Shown here: positions 54,113-64,000 of the stretch, piece by piece | Layout: each line of letters begins with the position of its first letter | Numbering within the stretch: the first letter of the stretch is position 1 | NCBI GenBank assembly: GCA_030765055.1 | Contig: CM060957.1 | Coordinates: 196,041,835-196,105,834, forward strand | DNA length: 64,000 nucleotides | From: Mantis religiosa | Lineage: Eukaryota; Arthropoda; Insecta; Mantodea; Mantidae | Reading direction: 5' to 3' | Translations under genes and position numbers: made by a program | The notes under the pieces: generated by a model | What the model was told of the DNA's origin: nothing | The model's database searches: none | What the model saw: only the letters and a program-made list of their open reading frames with translations

Positions 54113-55640
54113 GGTTGCTGAACCTGTTTGGGAGGTTCGAGTAGAAACTGTGGGACAAGTGTAGGATATAGTCAGTGGCTTTTGGGATGGATAGGTCTGC
54201 ATGAATGTTTGCATTCGGGAAGTACCAGTCGGCTGCGACTGCAGACCAAAGGTAACGCTTTTGCAGGACTTGAAGTTTAGAGACATGGGTTTTGGCATAA
54301 GCACCCCAGACTTGGCAGGCGTAGGTGAAAACCGGCCTTACTACTTGTTTATAGAGTAGCAGTTTGTTCCGAAGAGCCAAAGGTGACTTAGAGTTGTAGA
54401 GTGGATACAACATGGCCATCCTTCTACTAACTTTGTTAGTCACATCCGTTATGTGGTCTTTCCATGTAAGGCGCATGTCCAGAAGCACGCCGAGGTATGT
54501 TGCCTGCGTAGACCAGGGTACATTGACATCACCTAGATGTAGCGTAGGTACATCTTGTAGTGCTCGCCGTGTAAATGTGACGGCCTAGGACTTAGTGGCA
54601 TTGAGTTTCAACCGCCAGGTCGCAAACCAGGCATACAGCATATCCGTGAATACCTGTGACCGTTGCACTGCGACGTGATGACGCTTTGATGCTGTTGTTA
54701 TGGCAGTATCGTCGGCAAATAGGTAGAGGTTGCAGCCTCTCAGGGTGGAAGTGTGTTTATATATGTAAGAAAAAGCAGGGACCCAAGGACACTGCCTTGA
54801 GATACTCCTGCGTTTATGGAGTAGGGTTGAGATAGAATGTCGTCTTTTGCGACGACAAATGAGTGGTTTTGAAGGTATTGGTGAATTATGTGTATGAGGT
54901 AGGATGGGATGTTGTATTGAATGAGGCGATGTAGGAGGCCTTCGTACCAGACAGAATCGAAGGCTCTGGATACGTCTAGAAGGAGGGCTGCAACGCAATG
55001 CCGATTATTGAACCACTTCGTCCAATATGCGAAGGAGCTGGTGTGTAGTTGAATGTTGTCTCCTGAAACCAAATTGCTCCGGACGTAACACGAGATGTTG
55101 GTCCAGAATGGTTTGGATGCGCTTTGCACTACTTTTTCAAACAACTTGCTGATGGATGGAAGCAGACTAATAGGCCTATGACTGGTAAGGTCTTTAGCGT
55201 CTTTTCCAGTTTTAGCGTCTTGTTATTACTCTAGCATGTTTCCATGCCACTGGAAAATAGGCCAATATCAGCAAGCTGTTGAAAAGATGCACTAGGAGTT
55301 GTATCCAGATTTGCGGCAGGGCTTTAAAGGCAGCATATGACAAGTTATCGGCTCCCGCTGCCTTAAAGGGCCTTACAGAGGTGATGATGCTCCTGAGCTC
55401 AGGCGAGGATGTTAGGTTGACGTCATGCACTATGTGAGGAACACTAATGTAACGGTGGAATTCTGAAATGATTTCCTCTGTCAATTCGCCGTCAATTGAT
55501 TCTGCCGGTTGGAAGGTGGAAGCTAGATGTTCGGCCATTAACTCTACCTCATCAATAAATCTCCAGGAGAATGCAGCAGCAGCAGCAGCGTGCGAGCGAC
55601 AACTTCGCAGAAAACAGCCGACCAGCACCTCATCAGCCAG
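54113..55640 (-). pseudogene. Jockey-type LINE ORF2, RT to C-terminus
   Basis: Minus strand: 55628-55212 (ELTEEIISEFHRYI, VRPFKAAGADNLSYAAFKALP, FPVAWKHARVI), 55144-54740 (LLLDVSRAFDSVWYEGLLHRL, AGVSQGSVLGSLLFLTYIN), 54998-54585 (LYLFADDTAITTAS, the catalytic box with both Asp, then RLKLNATKS), 54488-54033 (DMRLTWKDHITDV, LLYKQVVRPVFTYACQVWG). All RT motifs are present. Frame breaks lie near 55205, 54780 and 54580. The endonuclease is absent. Confidence 0.87.
55575..55592. repeat. (GCA)n tract at the LINE 5' edge
   Basis: GCAGCAGCAGCAGCAGCG at the 5' end of the minus-strand LINE. Confidence 0.85.
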
Positions 55641-55689
55641 GTGAGTAAAAGGCGGTATGAAATGCTCCCTAGGCCTTTTAGCAAACCTG

Positions 55690-56445
55690 TAGAGGCCTAA
55701 CGTTCCGCGGACACATCAGGTAACAATCGGCACGGGTAGAGGGGGCTATTGCCTCTTTGTACCCAATGTTGGGTTCGCGCTCGATGCCAGTCCGCTTAAA
55801 GCTACACCTCTTTCCAGCGCTGATAATCCCACTCATGTTGTACGACTGTGAAATCTGGGGCATGGCTGCCGATAGATGGATAGCATACCTTCAGCTTGCA
55901 AAGAATAGAGGACTCAGATCCGTCTATTCTGTGGGTCGTTCTTTCCCCGTGAGGTTGCTTCACGAAGCTGCTCTTCTCCCATACGTGGAGGACGAAATTA
56001 GGCGCCGGGAGACAAAATTTTACGCTCAAATTCCAGCTTACAGAAGCGCCCTGGTTCGGTCTCTAGGAGCTTACGACGCTACGAGACGCCACTTCAGGCT
56101 TTACCGGATACCCCTTGTGGCTTGCGGGCACCCGAGGTAACAAAGGAGTTAATCCATACAACAGCTTAAGCTGAATTTCAAAATCTCCAAATGAGCTGTA
56201 TGGCTACAAAAATTTACCCCACTTTACCAATATAAAACACCCGGGTGTAAACAAAAAAGTGGTTTGGTATCCTGTACAAAATTAAAGATGAGCAAAAAGA
56301 TACCTCGATAAATTACCGCAACAAAAAGTCCCACATCATCCTGTAACCATCTAACAACCTGCGCTCAGACCCAAAATTTGGGTGGGTACGCAGCAAAAAC
56401 CTTCTGGCTGTTAACAGCCTGTCAGTATTCGACTTGGACTTGTAC
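55690..56445 (+). pseudogene. Jockey-type LINE copy A, 3' end
   Basis: GLTFRGHIR, a stop, ARVEGAIASLYPMLGSRSMPVRLKLHLF, LYDCEIWGMAADRWIAYLQLAKNRGLRSVYSV, LPYVEDEIRRRETKFYAQ. Then a 3' UTR ending in GCAGCAAAAACCTTCTGGCT, shared with copy B at about 60415. 5'-truncated. Confidence 0.85.
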
Positions 56446-56489
56446 TAGCAAATCTGTGTTAACTGGTAAGTAAATAGCCAAGGTTAGCT

Positions 56490-57386
56490 GTGCAATGCAC
56501 TTTGGTGAAGGGCAAATATGGCCCAGGTAAACACCGCCAGCAGACCCCAAACCCCATCCAACCATCCAGAAATGGATGCAACCCCCGTACCAGTACTGGT
56601 GTCACCCACCCTGCAGTCGGGGCTCCTTCCCTGATTGCAGGAAACAAATGGCCGCGCAGAAAGCCCGATAAGGGTGCAAATGGCAAGGTTAAACGTCTGA
56701 CTGTAGCCAAACAGCCGGTTAACAAGGGCACTTCCCGCGAGATTCTACAGCGGGTAGGCGAAATTACCGAGAGCGTGCTCTCAGACAGCTCTGATTCCAA
56801 AGCTGAAAATTTAGCAGCGGAAGGTTCATCCTCCAGGATGGAAATTAACGAGGTGGGTAGTAGCTCACCGCACATCTCCACGGACGCAGATGAAGCTGCT
56901 TTCCGTGAAGTGACAAGGAGGAGGAAGAGGACCACCACCTCCACAAAGAAGACTGACGAGCCCAGTCAGCCAGCCAGGAGATATATTCCTCCTGTCATCG
57001 TGGACGACTTCAAGGGTATGGTAGGCTTCCTAAAGGAAGTCATGCCAACCCTTTCAGGGTTGTGTACGGTGGAGAGGAGGAAGAGTCGTTTCGTCTTTCA
57101 GGTGAAACACGTGGAGGACTACCAGCTTTTCCTCAGGGCCTTGAATGGCATAATTATTCCATACCTCACCTTCGGCCTTGATAAGCCCCGTGACATCCAT
57201 AAGATCATCAGGGGCCTTCCGGTCGACACATCGGTGGGAGACATCGAGGGAGACCTCAACCGTCAGGGCATCAGGCCCCATCTGGTCAGGCAACTGACAA
57301 AGCCTGCACCACAAGGGACGCCTGGCCCTGTCCCTAGCCCACTTTTTGGTGATAGTGGAGAAAAAAGAAGTCTTAGATCTTGCTAG
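56490..57386 (+). CDS. Jockey-type ORF1 protein, N-terminal part (298 aa)
   Basis: An open frame. Residues ~1-60 are basic and Pro-rich (GKYGPGKHRQQTPN). ~75-150 are acidic/Ser-rich (ESVLSDSSDS). From ~165 (RRYIPPVIVDDFKGMVGFLKE) to ~270 lies the RRM-like gag region, with PRDIHKIIRGLPVDTSVGDIE and LNRQGIRPHLVRQL, a hallmark of arthropod Jockey ORF1. The end diverges after GPVPSPLF, where in relatives the protein continues to the zinc knuckles. Those are found in another frame after 57645. The start could be an ATG at 56627 or later; 56490 is the most upstream ATG. Confidence 0.8.
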   Translation: MQCTLVKGKYGPGKHRQQTPNPIQPSRNGCNPRTSTGVTHPAVGAPSLIAGNKWPRRKPDKGANGKVKRLTVAKQPVNKGTSREILQRVGEITESVLSDSSDSKAENLAAEGSSSRMEINEVGSSSPHISTDADEAAFREVTRRRKRTTTSTKKTDEPSQPARRYIPPVIVDDFKGMVGFLKEVMPTLSGLCTVERRKSRFVFQVKHVEDYQLFLRALNGIIIPYLTFGLDKPRDIHKIIRGLPVDTSVGDIEGDLNRQGIRPHLVRQLTKPAPQGTPGPVPSPLFGDSGEKRSLRSC

Positions 57387-57640
57387 TAAGCAAGATCTCA
57401 GCCTTTTACACTCGGGAATCCGGTTCCTTTTTTAAACACAAGATCGTGTTCCCCTCTTTATTGTTTCATGTATAGATTTGTTGGTTACAATTTTCGTAGT
57501 TATAGCCTAGAACTAATGTAATGTTACACAGTCATTTCTTAGATACCACATTCAATGTCCTGAATTATTCCTATAGTAATACTGTACTTAAACTAATGGG
57601 AGAGGGCTAACGACCCGGAGGTAAAATTAGAAGGTATCAA
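57375..57640. other. Insertion in Jockey ORF1, starting with a palindrome
   Basis: AGATCTTGCT - AGTA - AGCAAGATCT forms a perfect hairpin at 57375-57398. The following ~240 bp (to about 57640) have no coding continuity with ORF1, which resumes at RVKVEAVRSTGGPPQC. No element type recognised. Confidence 0.5.
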
Positions 57641-57644
57641 TATT

Positions 57645-58250
57645 ATCTGTTACCTTCGAGTCAAGGTAGAAGCCGTCAGAAGCACTGGCGGTCCTCCGCA
57701 GTGCCATCGTTGTCTGGGGCTTAACCACTCCAGCACCTTCTGCAAGCGGAACCTCCGCTGCTTAAGGTGTGGTGGTCCCCATGACAAGGAGGCCTGCACA
57801 AAAGCTGCCACTGATGTGCCGACCTGCGCAAAGTGCAAGGGCAACCACGTGACCTATTATGTAGGATGTCCCGCCAGCAAGGCAGTGATTGCTGCAAAAA
57901 AGCCGATGCAGCAACCCAGGCAACAACGACCTGCGCCAACCAGGGAGGAGCAAAGGTCGCTCCCCACCACAAGTACCAGCGCCTGGCCTAGACTCAGGTA
58001 GGAGAATACCCAACAGCAGGAGCAGCAGGACCAAAGGCCCACGTTTACAGAAATTGCGCAACGAGCCCCTGATGCCACTAGAACTTCACGTGGACATAAA
58101 ACCACTAAGCCCACACAGAAACAAAAACAATCGCGGGCCCCAGCCCCAAAAAACTCCGCTCCCAACTCTGACAAAAATGGGTCCAAGCGCCCTTCCAGGC
58201 CCACAGACCCAACTGCTGAGGGCAAGCATGGAACTCCCATGCCCCTGCGG
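57645..58250 (+). pseudogene. Jockey-type ORF1, zinc-knuckle part
   Basis: RVKVEAVRSTGGPPQCHRC, then CKRNLRCLRCGGPHDKEAC and CAKCKGNHVTYYVGC: three CCHC-type knuckles (the first C-x2-C-x9-C spaced), a Jockey ORF1 hallmark. A Pro/Arg-rich tail continues in a second frame to ~58250. Separated from its N-terminal part by the insertion at 57375-57640. Confidence 0.82.
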
Positions 58251-58533
58251 CAGTTGAGAGACGAAAGGGCGGGAGGAAGACCTGCTCTCATTAGGTCAAG
58301 GTCATCCTCACCCACCTCAAGCCCCCAGCCCTCTTCCCCTAACCCTGCTCCCCTGACAGCATCCCTCGATCTCACAGAGGTGTTCCAGTGGCTTCAACAA
58401 CTGTTGTTGACACATGGGCAGAAAATCTGCGAGATCGTGGTGAAGTTCTTCTCCGCTACAGACCCAGCTACCAAGTTGGTGGCGGCAATGGTGGCATTGG
58501 CTCTTCTGACAATAGGAATCCAGCAGCCCACAA

Positions 58534-59511
58534 ATGGCGAGTCGCAATAGGTCTCGTAGCTCATTTCGATTCGCATTTTGGAATGCGTGTGGCCTGTATG
58601 GTCAGGGGAGCGAGTTACTTCATTTCGCTCAATCCCATGCTCTAGACGTCATCTTAGTCAGCGAGACGCATCTCCGAACAGATTCCCGATTGCGACTACC
58701 GGGCTACATCTGCCATCGTACAGACGGACAGAGCCGTCCAGGAGACGGAACTGCGGCGCTGGTGAGGCGGAATGTGGTCCACCAACCAACCCAACTCCCA
58801 CCTCTTCAAACACCTGAGACCACGGCCATTAGTATGGACATTGGTGGGTTAGAGGTCTTGGTGGTCTCCGTGTATCACCCACTAAATAGGCAGTTCGTGC
58901 CAAACGACTATCTTTCCATCCTAGTCCTATATCCCACTGCTATCATGGCCGGCGATTTCAATTCTAAACATCAACGTTGGCATTTGGTCGCCAAGCAGAT
59001 GCAAGAGCAGTGAAATCATTCGCCTTATAGATGCCGACCTTCAGCTTCAAGTCAGGGTCCCTGGCAACCCACTCACTATCCGCGAGGTGGAGGAATGGCT
59101 TCAGTCATCGACTTCGCTATCACAAAACATCTACCATTTCATCCCACCCTTACATCATTAAACGCATTACATTGTGATCATAATCCGGTGTTAACGGAAA
59201 TCAACACCAGGGTTGCCAGTCATGACATCTCATTTCAAACACGTGAAGTCGATTGGGAAGGCGTTAGGAACTACCTCCGCACTTCCATTCCGCCAAACCC
59301 CAAAATCACCAACATACCTACCCTGGAGAACGCAATCTCATCCTTCATTTCCATCGTGACACGAACTGTCAAAAACCTGACAATCCACTCTGCAGCCCCA
59401 CTACATCCAAGTGTCCTCCCTTTGGACATAATACTACTCATCCGACGATCCTGGGCAGCACGGAGACTATATCAGCGTCACCGCACGCCACATAATCGAG
59501 CGCTCCTGTGA
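58534..59511 (+). pseudogene. Jockey-type ORF2 endonuclease
   Basis: The ATG at 58534 gives MASRNRSRSSFRFAFWNACGL (N-A-C-G-L for the usual NANGL), then VILVSETHLR with the catalytic Glu, GDGTAALVRRN, VVSVYHPLN and IMAGDFNSKH with the DxN pair. A frameshift near 59010 follows, then the frame 59095-59511 with MASVIDFAIT, LNALHCDHNPVL (the SDH position reads CDH) and the linker to RT. Stop at 59512. The endonuclease would nick DNA for target-primed reverse transcription. Confidence 0.85.
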
Positions 59512-60212
59512 CGTTTACGTCGCGAGGCCAGTGTCCGACTGCGCGAGCACAAGGTGCAAGCGTGGGAGGATAAAATGGCCATGCTTCGCGTTGATGATGG
59601 CGACTTAAATAAATCCGGACAAAAGCCACGCCATACTTTTCACAAAGCGCCACACCCCCGCAGACTGTCCCAACTTGAGCTTCCGAGGTCGAAGGATAGA
59701 GTGGTCTAACTCTGTCCGATACTTTGGAGTAACATGGGATAGAGGCCTAACCTTTCGCCAACTTATCAGAGACCTAGCGGCAAGGGTACAAGGAGCTGTC
59801 GCTTCCCTGTATCCTATGCTGGGGAAGAACTCGATACCAGAGGTTATACCTCTTCCGAGCGCTGGAGATCCATGTGATGCTATACGCCTGTGAGATCTGG
59901 GGCATGGCCGCAGATAGCTGGTTGACATGGCTTCAACGTGCACGGAATAGAGGGCTACGGTCTATCTATTCTGTGGGTCGCTATTTTCCTACCAGGTTGC
60001 TCCACGAAGCTTCGGGACTTCCATATGTGGAGGACGAAGTTAGGCGCCGGGCATCAGAATTCTACGCAACGTTACCAACTCATAGAAGCGCCCCTGTTAG
60101 ATCACTGGCGGATTATGACCCCACTAGACGCCGTTCTAGACAACATCGGGTCCCCCGCATCCAGGAGCTATTCCTAACAGCAGCTAAAGCAGAGCTCCAC
60201 ATAATCTCCTAA
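59512..60212 (+). pseudogene. Jockey-type ORF2 C-terminus after RT deletion
   Basis: The linker (REASVRLREHKVQAWEDKM) runs to VDDGDLN at about 59610 and continues at once with KSHAILFTKRHTPADCP, the segment after the RT catalytic core. So about 1 kb of RT including the YADD box is missing. Then RRIEWSNSVRYFGVTWDRGLTF, ASLYPMLG, LYACEIWGMAADSW, NRGLRSIYSVGRYFPTRLL and VEDEVRRRASEFYAT end at 60212. Confidence 0.87.
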
Positions 60213-60490
60213 GTTGTTTGGCAACAGAATTCTCCCTAACCCAAAACTAAATTAAAAACACCAGGGTGCAGGGAATTGCATCCTGTCCTTTCATCCCGAA
60301 GGTACAAATTGTAACCTCTCAACATTCTTCAAATCTCAAAACCTACACCATATCCATCCTACAAAATCCCGTCCAAATACCTTACCTGCGGTAAAACCCT
60401 TAAAGGGTGGGCACGCAGCAAAAACCTTCTGGCTATATACGGCCAGCCAGCACGTCATGGTCAAGGTCATGGTCATGGTCACGAACTTTG

Positions 60491-60719
60491 TAATGTAACT
60501 ACATTATATGTTGTATTCCGGGCTTCTGTTGTTTAGAAAGTGAACCCACATAAGTAGATTGCTTCATGTGCCTCTACAATGCACGAGATTTAACTTGGCC
60601 CATGGTTTGTAGAAAGACAAAGAAATATGTACACCCCGCCTCTTCCAACCCGCCCCTCTTTTAGTGCTAGCCAGGCAGGGAAGACACTTGAGTGACGGAT
60701 GATCCTTCTTCGCCTGTTC
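60491..60719. other. No gene recognised
   Basis: Short spacer, unremarkable. Confidence 0.4.
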
Positions 60720-61045
60720 ATTCTTCGTCCTCCTAATTTGGTTCCTGCTCCCCTTCTTTAATGTCATAAATTTTAATATGTTAACTATCCTAATGTTCAC
60801 TATCTGAATCATCTTCTAAATTAATTATGAACCTATCATTAATTTGTCTATTAATCCATCTTTCTCCCACTAAAACTGTTCTATCTTTTCAAAGTCTTCA
60901 CAAGCTCCGAGCCAATTTTGGTCGGACACTGTGTACTGCAATATCAAACAGTAATTTTACTTCACCATACTTATATGATATGTTGTCTTTCGCGATATAT
61001 TTTTATCTGTGCCCATATAAGTTCTGTAGCATTTAGGTCACAATA
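60720..61045 (-). pseudogene. IS630/Tc1-like transposase, C-terminal end
   Basis: Minus strand reads ELIWAQIKIYRERQHI (the catalytic Glu motif xELIW/ELVW) near 61030, then FEKIEQFYWEKDGLI-type and DRFIINLEDDSDSEH across two frames, an acidic end usual for this family. It belongs to the same orientation and type as 62095-62580. The intervening 1 kb is unrelated. Confidence 0.72.
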
Positions 61046-62094
61046 ATACCTAGGTGGTCGGATTTAGCGTTGGCGTGCATTTGCACTATGCCATCTATTT
61101 CATAAATTTTGAGACCGTCTTTTTTGAAATTTGTTTATTCATTAAGTTCAGCTTTTGTGGAACGCGGATCAAACTCAAGATTATTGTTACGGAGTCATGA
61201 TTGCATTACTGATTTAGGTGATTAAATTACTGATTTAGGAGAAATAAAGTACACAGTGATGCATAAAATGGCCGTGTCAGAATTTTTATATAGTTAAGTA
61301 TATAGGCAAAAAGTGTTGAATTTGATACCATTATTTCCCTTAAAATGTACAGATTTTAAATTTTTAAAAATTCAAAATGTTTTACCTGAAAATATCTTTA
61401 CGGTCATTTTATTGAAAATAATGGTTTGTTACACTACAAAAAGTTTCACACTATTCTAACAAGAGTGGTTTATGGGAAATGTGTACCCAAACATTTAAAA
61501 TTGCAACCTTTGGAAATATGCAAAAACCTAAAACAACAGGTTTTAAGCTAACTCACCAAAAGCTACAACATTCCTGCAGCATAATCCTGTACTTTTCTGC
61601 ACCAGTTTGGATAACAATGATAGCTCTACAATTACAAAACTCTTCTGAGCTCAACTGTTATCTAAGCAAAAGCTGTTGTCATCTCGTTGATTGTGAAACA
61701 ATTTTTTCTAGAAGATGAAAATTTACTGCAACTGGTAAGGTTAGATACACTTTCAAAGTCTGTGTTTTTACGACAAAACACTGCCATTCTCCAACCAAAA
61801 CGGTTTACTCTACCTATATTTATAGCAAAGTTTCAAATAATCGTGAATAACTAACACTCAAGTCAATAATTTGAACTGTAAACAAAACTGCAACTATAAG
61901 CCACATGTACTTCAAATGTAAACGATTCGCCTTATTGTGAGAGGCTTCTGCAAATACACATGCAGCCACATCTGCAGCAGAGATACCAACAACAAGCATA
62001 AAATTTACCGCATAGCTCTGCTGCCACAACTCACAAACTTCTAACAATTTTAATTTCAATGATTATGTATGTATTTAAAAGGGGGAGTTCGCCA
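61046..62094. other. Sequence separating two transposase pieces; no gene recognised
   Basis: AT-rich. Possibly an insertion in the IS630-like transposase, but no element ends are visible. One minus frame, 62059-61820, is hydrophobic but has no family resemblance. Confidence 0.4.
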
Positions 62095-62580
62095 TATTTA
62101 AATCACAGTTTACATGGCTCAGATATTAAGATTAGATAAGAGGCGTTATCTATAACATCAGTATTGGGGGGAATGTTGGGTAACAACTGATTAATAAACC
62201 AATTTTTAAATGCTTCACTATCCATTCCTTCATGATAGTCTTTGCTTGATTTTGATTTAAAAACTCAGAAGAGTGTAGGGAATGAAACATGTCGAACTCT
62301 TCCCGTGTAAGAAATTTCTATCCTTTCCCTATTGGGAAACTCAAGATCGTCCTCTTCACTTTTCCACATTTCGCTTTTCGTAAGATTTATGCTGATCCAG
62401 CTTTCATCTAAGTAAATACTAGGACCACCGGAAGTACTTACTTCTTTCATTTTTCTTAGAAACGCGAATCTTTTTGAAACAACGTCTGGAATTTCCATCA
62501 GAAACTTTCCTCCGCGTGAGTTGTTTACAAATCTAAATATAATTTGATAAAGTGTTTTTCGCAAGCTCCATAAACACACG
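62095..62580 (-). pseudogene. IS630/Tc1-like transposase, catalytic part
   Basis: The minus strand starts SKRFAFLRKMKEVSTSGG, then SIYLDESWISINLTKSEMW with the first catalytic Asp intact. SYTGRVRHVSFPTLF follows, then in another frame KSKSSKDYHEGMDSEAFKNWF, NQLLPNIPPNTDVIDNASY with the second Asp. The helix-turn-helix N-terminus is absent. Confidence 0.82.
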
Positions 62581-62927
62581 TTGAATATTTTTTTTCTTTT
62601 AGAACTTTATTTTTGTCTTCGAAGCTGACCAGAAAGTCACTCCGATAGAGTGAATACATTGTATTATTGCGTCAGCACATTGTCTATCGCTGTTTTTGTT
62701 GTGTTTTGCATTCGGACGTTTTTTTAACCAGAAATCTCTATGAAATTAACACTTGCTTGCACTTCATTTTGATCTTTAAGTATTCTTTTCAAGTACAAGA
62801 TGAAATAGCTGTAGATGCAGCAGTTCTTTCAATTATAATGGACACAAGTATAATTGGCTTTCCGCATCTTAGGACCTCGCATTCCTCTGTAAAAATGAAA
62901 GAACGTTAATCACAATTTCCCTGCCAA
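62581..62927. other. No gene recognised
   Basis: AT-rich spacer. Confidence 0.45.
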
Positions 62928-62939
62928 CTGATCTTATAG
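62928..62939. repeat. Target-site duplication CTGATCTTATAG, left copy
   Basis: Perfect 12-bp match to 63184-63195 on the other side of the SINE, typical of LINE-driven insertion. Confidence 0.9.
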
Positions 62940-63183
62940 ATTTTTTTTTGTAATTTACGTCCTCCAACGCTAAGTCATATCGGACGATGGATGGAATGAC
63001 AGAAATGATGCTCAAATGAGCCCAGGGTCCATGGAGCTTAGAGCTATCCGACATTCCTCTTTCAGGATAAGGGAATACCGCGGAAAAACCTTATGCAGGA
63101 AACTCATACAGACCGACATTTGAGCTCGAGACCTCTTGAACGTGAGGCAGACACGCTACCGTCTACGCTACCGAGGTGGGTAT
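62940..63183 (-). repeat. SINE family B, complete copy
   Basis: 244 bp between 12-bp target duplications. The minus strand begins CCCACCTCGGTAGCGTAGAC: TAGCGTAGACGG fits pol III box A (TRGCNNAGYNGG, one mismatch), and GGTCTCGAGCTC lies at the box B distance (weaker match). The body contains CATCGTCCGATATGACTTAG. The 3' end is a short poly-A (poly-T at 62940-62949 on plus). A 3' fragment lies at 14006-14085. Confidence 0.88.
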
Positions 63184-63195
63184 CTGATCTTATAG

Positions 63196-63502
63196 TTTTT
63201 CCGTTTCTTCCCACGCCTCCTAGAACTATCGCAGACACTAGCACTATTCCAAGCAGTGTGTTTATCATAATCACAAAAGTTTCAACTTCTAAAACATTTT
63301 TCACGTTTCCAACACGTTAACAACCGATTCTTTACTTTCAAGGGTTGCTACGCCAGTGATATAATCTTGTGTTTACCCTCACATTACGGCAGGTCATTAG
63401 TAAGTACAGTAGTGCTTTAAGAGGGACTGACCATTTCAAGGAAAGAGACCCAGCGGCCGTGCTAGACAAGGATAGTGCAAAAAGTGCCAACTTAGATCTC
63501 GT
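63196..63502. other. No gene recognised
   Basis: Spacer between SINE B and the second unclassified repeat. Confidence 0.45.
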
Positions 63503-63978
63503 GGATTATAGTAGAACCTCCGTAGTCATTTCCACATTCCTTCAGCAAAGAGACAAAAGTACATGTCTATCATGATGTACCTGGTGCATGGACTGGACCA
63601 TCAGTTTAGAAGCATAACCGGTAGACTTGTCAAATAGCTCTTTGTGATAGCTTTATCTTCGATATATTCTGATGGCTGACACAAATGTCCGTTGAATCTG
63701 CAGAGAGAATATTTCTCTGACAGAAATGCCTCATTCTAAGCACAATATTGATCAGGTAATGCAATCTGCATTGTGTTGAAAACAACGTTGGCATTGCGAT
63801 TGAACAATCACGATGAGTGGTAGTCTTTGACATCTATTTGTGTTAACGCACGCAGTTAATATCTCTCTAGTTTGTCGCCAAAAGCTTCTTTGACGTTCCT
63901 GGCTGGTAATTCACTTGTATGAAGTCATTTAGAAAAGAGATCATTTACATTAGGATTACACAAGCCATCAGCAGTTAA
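63503..63978 (+). repeat. Unclassified dispersed repeat, copy 2
   Basis: Partner of 45412-45862, same orientation, with small indels. It ends near CAAGCCATCAGCAG. Confidence 0.78.
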
Positions 63979-64000
63979 ATCATCTTCTCGTATTAGCGTT

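Larger units (their letters stand above)
56450..60490 (+). mobile_element. Jockey-type LINE copy B, both ORFs, RT core deleted
   Basis: ORF1 (56490-58250, with an insertion), ORF2 endonuclease (58534-59510), then a direct join at ~59612 to the sequence after the RT catalytic core, then the C-terminus and 3' UTR. It ends near a (GGTCAT)n tract at 60455-60482. It lies head-to-tail with copy A of the same family. Confidence 0.85.

Noticed and set aside
61820..62059. Hydrophobic minus-strand frame of 79 codons
   Set aside because: No conserved motif, no splice context, and it lies between transposase fragments.
63121..63180. tRNA-like sequence on the minus strand
   Set aside because: It is the head of a 244-bp SINE with a poly-A tail and target duplications, not a tRNA gene.

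Overview
The window is eukaryotic nuclear DNA, most likely from an insect. Evidence: GT/AG introns with polypyrimidine acceptors, a C2H2 zinc-finger gene with an acidic 5' exon, tRNA-derived SINEs, and an arthropod-type mix of mobile elements (Ty3/Gypsy with very short LTRs, Jockey-, R1- and CR1-like LINEs, Penelope-like elements, piggyBac, mariner, IS630/Tc1-like, hAT). There is no sign of bacterial operons, CRISPR or rRNA. I cannot name the species.

Layout. 1-1.9 kb: the 5' half of a minus-strand Gypsy element. 2.5-10.1 kb: SINE and LINE debris, with a complete but internally deleted Gypsy element (5400-8179, ATAT target duplication) inserted in a minus-strand LINE. 10.25-10.7 kb: a minus-strand copy of a zinc-finger-gene exon. 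11.5-15.3 kb: a scrambled Gypsy copy, a (TG)n tract on a SINE tail, and a Penelope-like element. 15.6-21.4 kb: two head-to-head RNase-H-encoding LINEs. 21.4-25.4 kb: SINEs and a dead hAT transposase. 25.4-31.9 kb: a composite bounded by ~450 bp inverted repeats; an IS630/Tc1-like transposase inside it is split at a TTAA by a piggyBac element. 32.4-36.1 kb: LINE, Tc1-like and minus-strand Penelope remnants.

37.3-44.2 kb: the only host gene, a poly-C2H2 zinc-finger gene. It has an acidic exon, a 32-nt exon and a large finger exon with ~20 near-identical 84-bp repeats. A 1-nt deletion separates the exons from the array frame, and an in-frame stop cuts the array. Its introns hold an inverted SINE pair and a piggyBac fragment. 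The exon at 10.25-10.7 kb is 136 residues, about 80% identical, in the opposite orientation.

44.9-64 kb: a SINE, an unclassified repeat present twice, a mariner pseudogene, Jockey-type LINEs, another degraded Gypsy element, a copia fragment, a head-to-tail pair of related Jockey copies (the long one has lost its RT core), further IS630-like transposase remains, and a tRNA-derived SINE with a 12-bp target duplication.

Almost no ORF here is part of a working pathway. The window mainly records nested transposition around one zinc-finger locus and its inverted partial duplicate. Protein identities come from recognising family motifs by eye, and edges of degraded elements are approximate.
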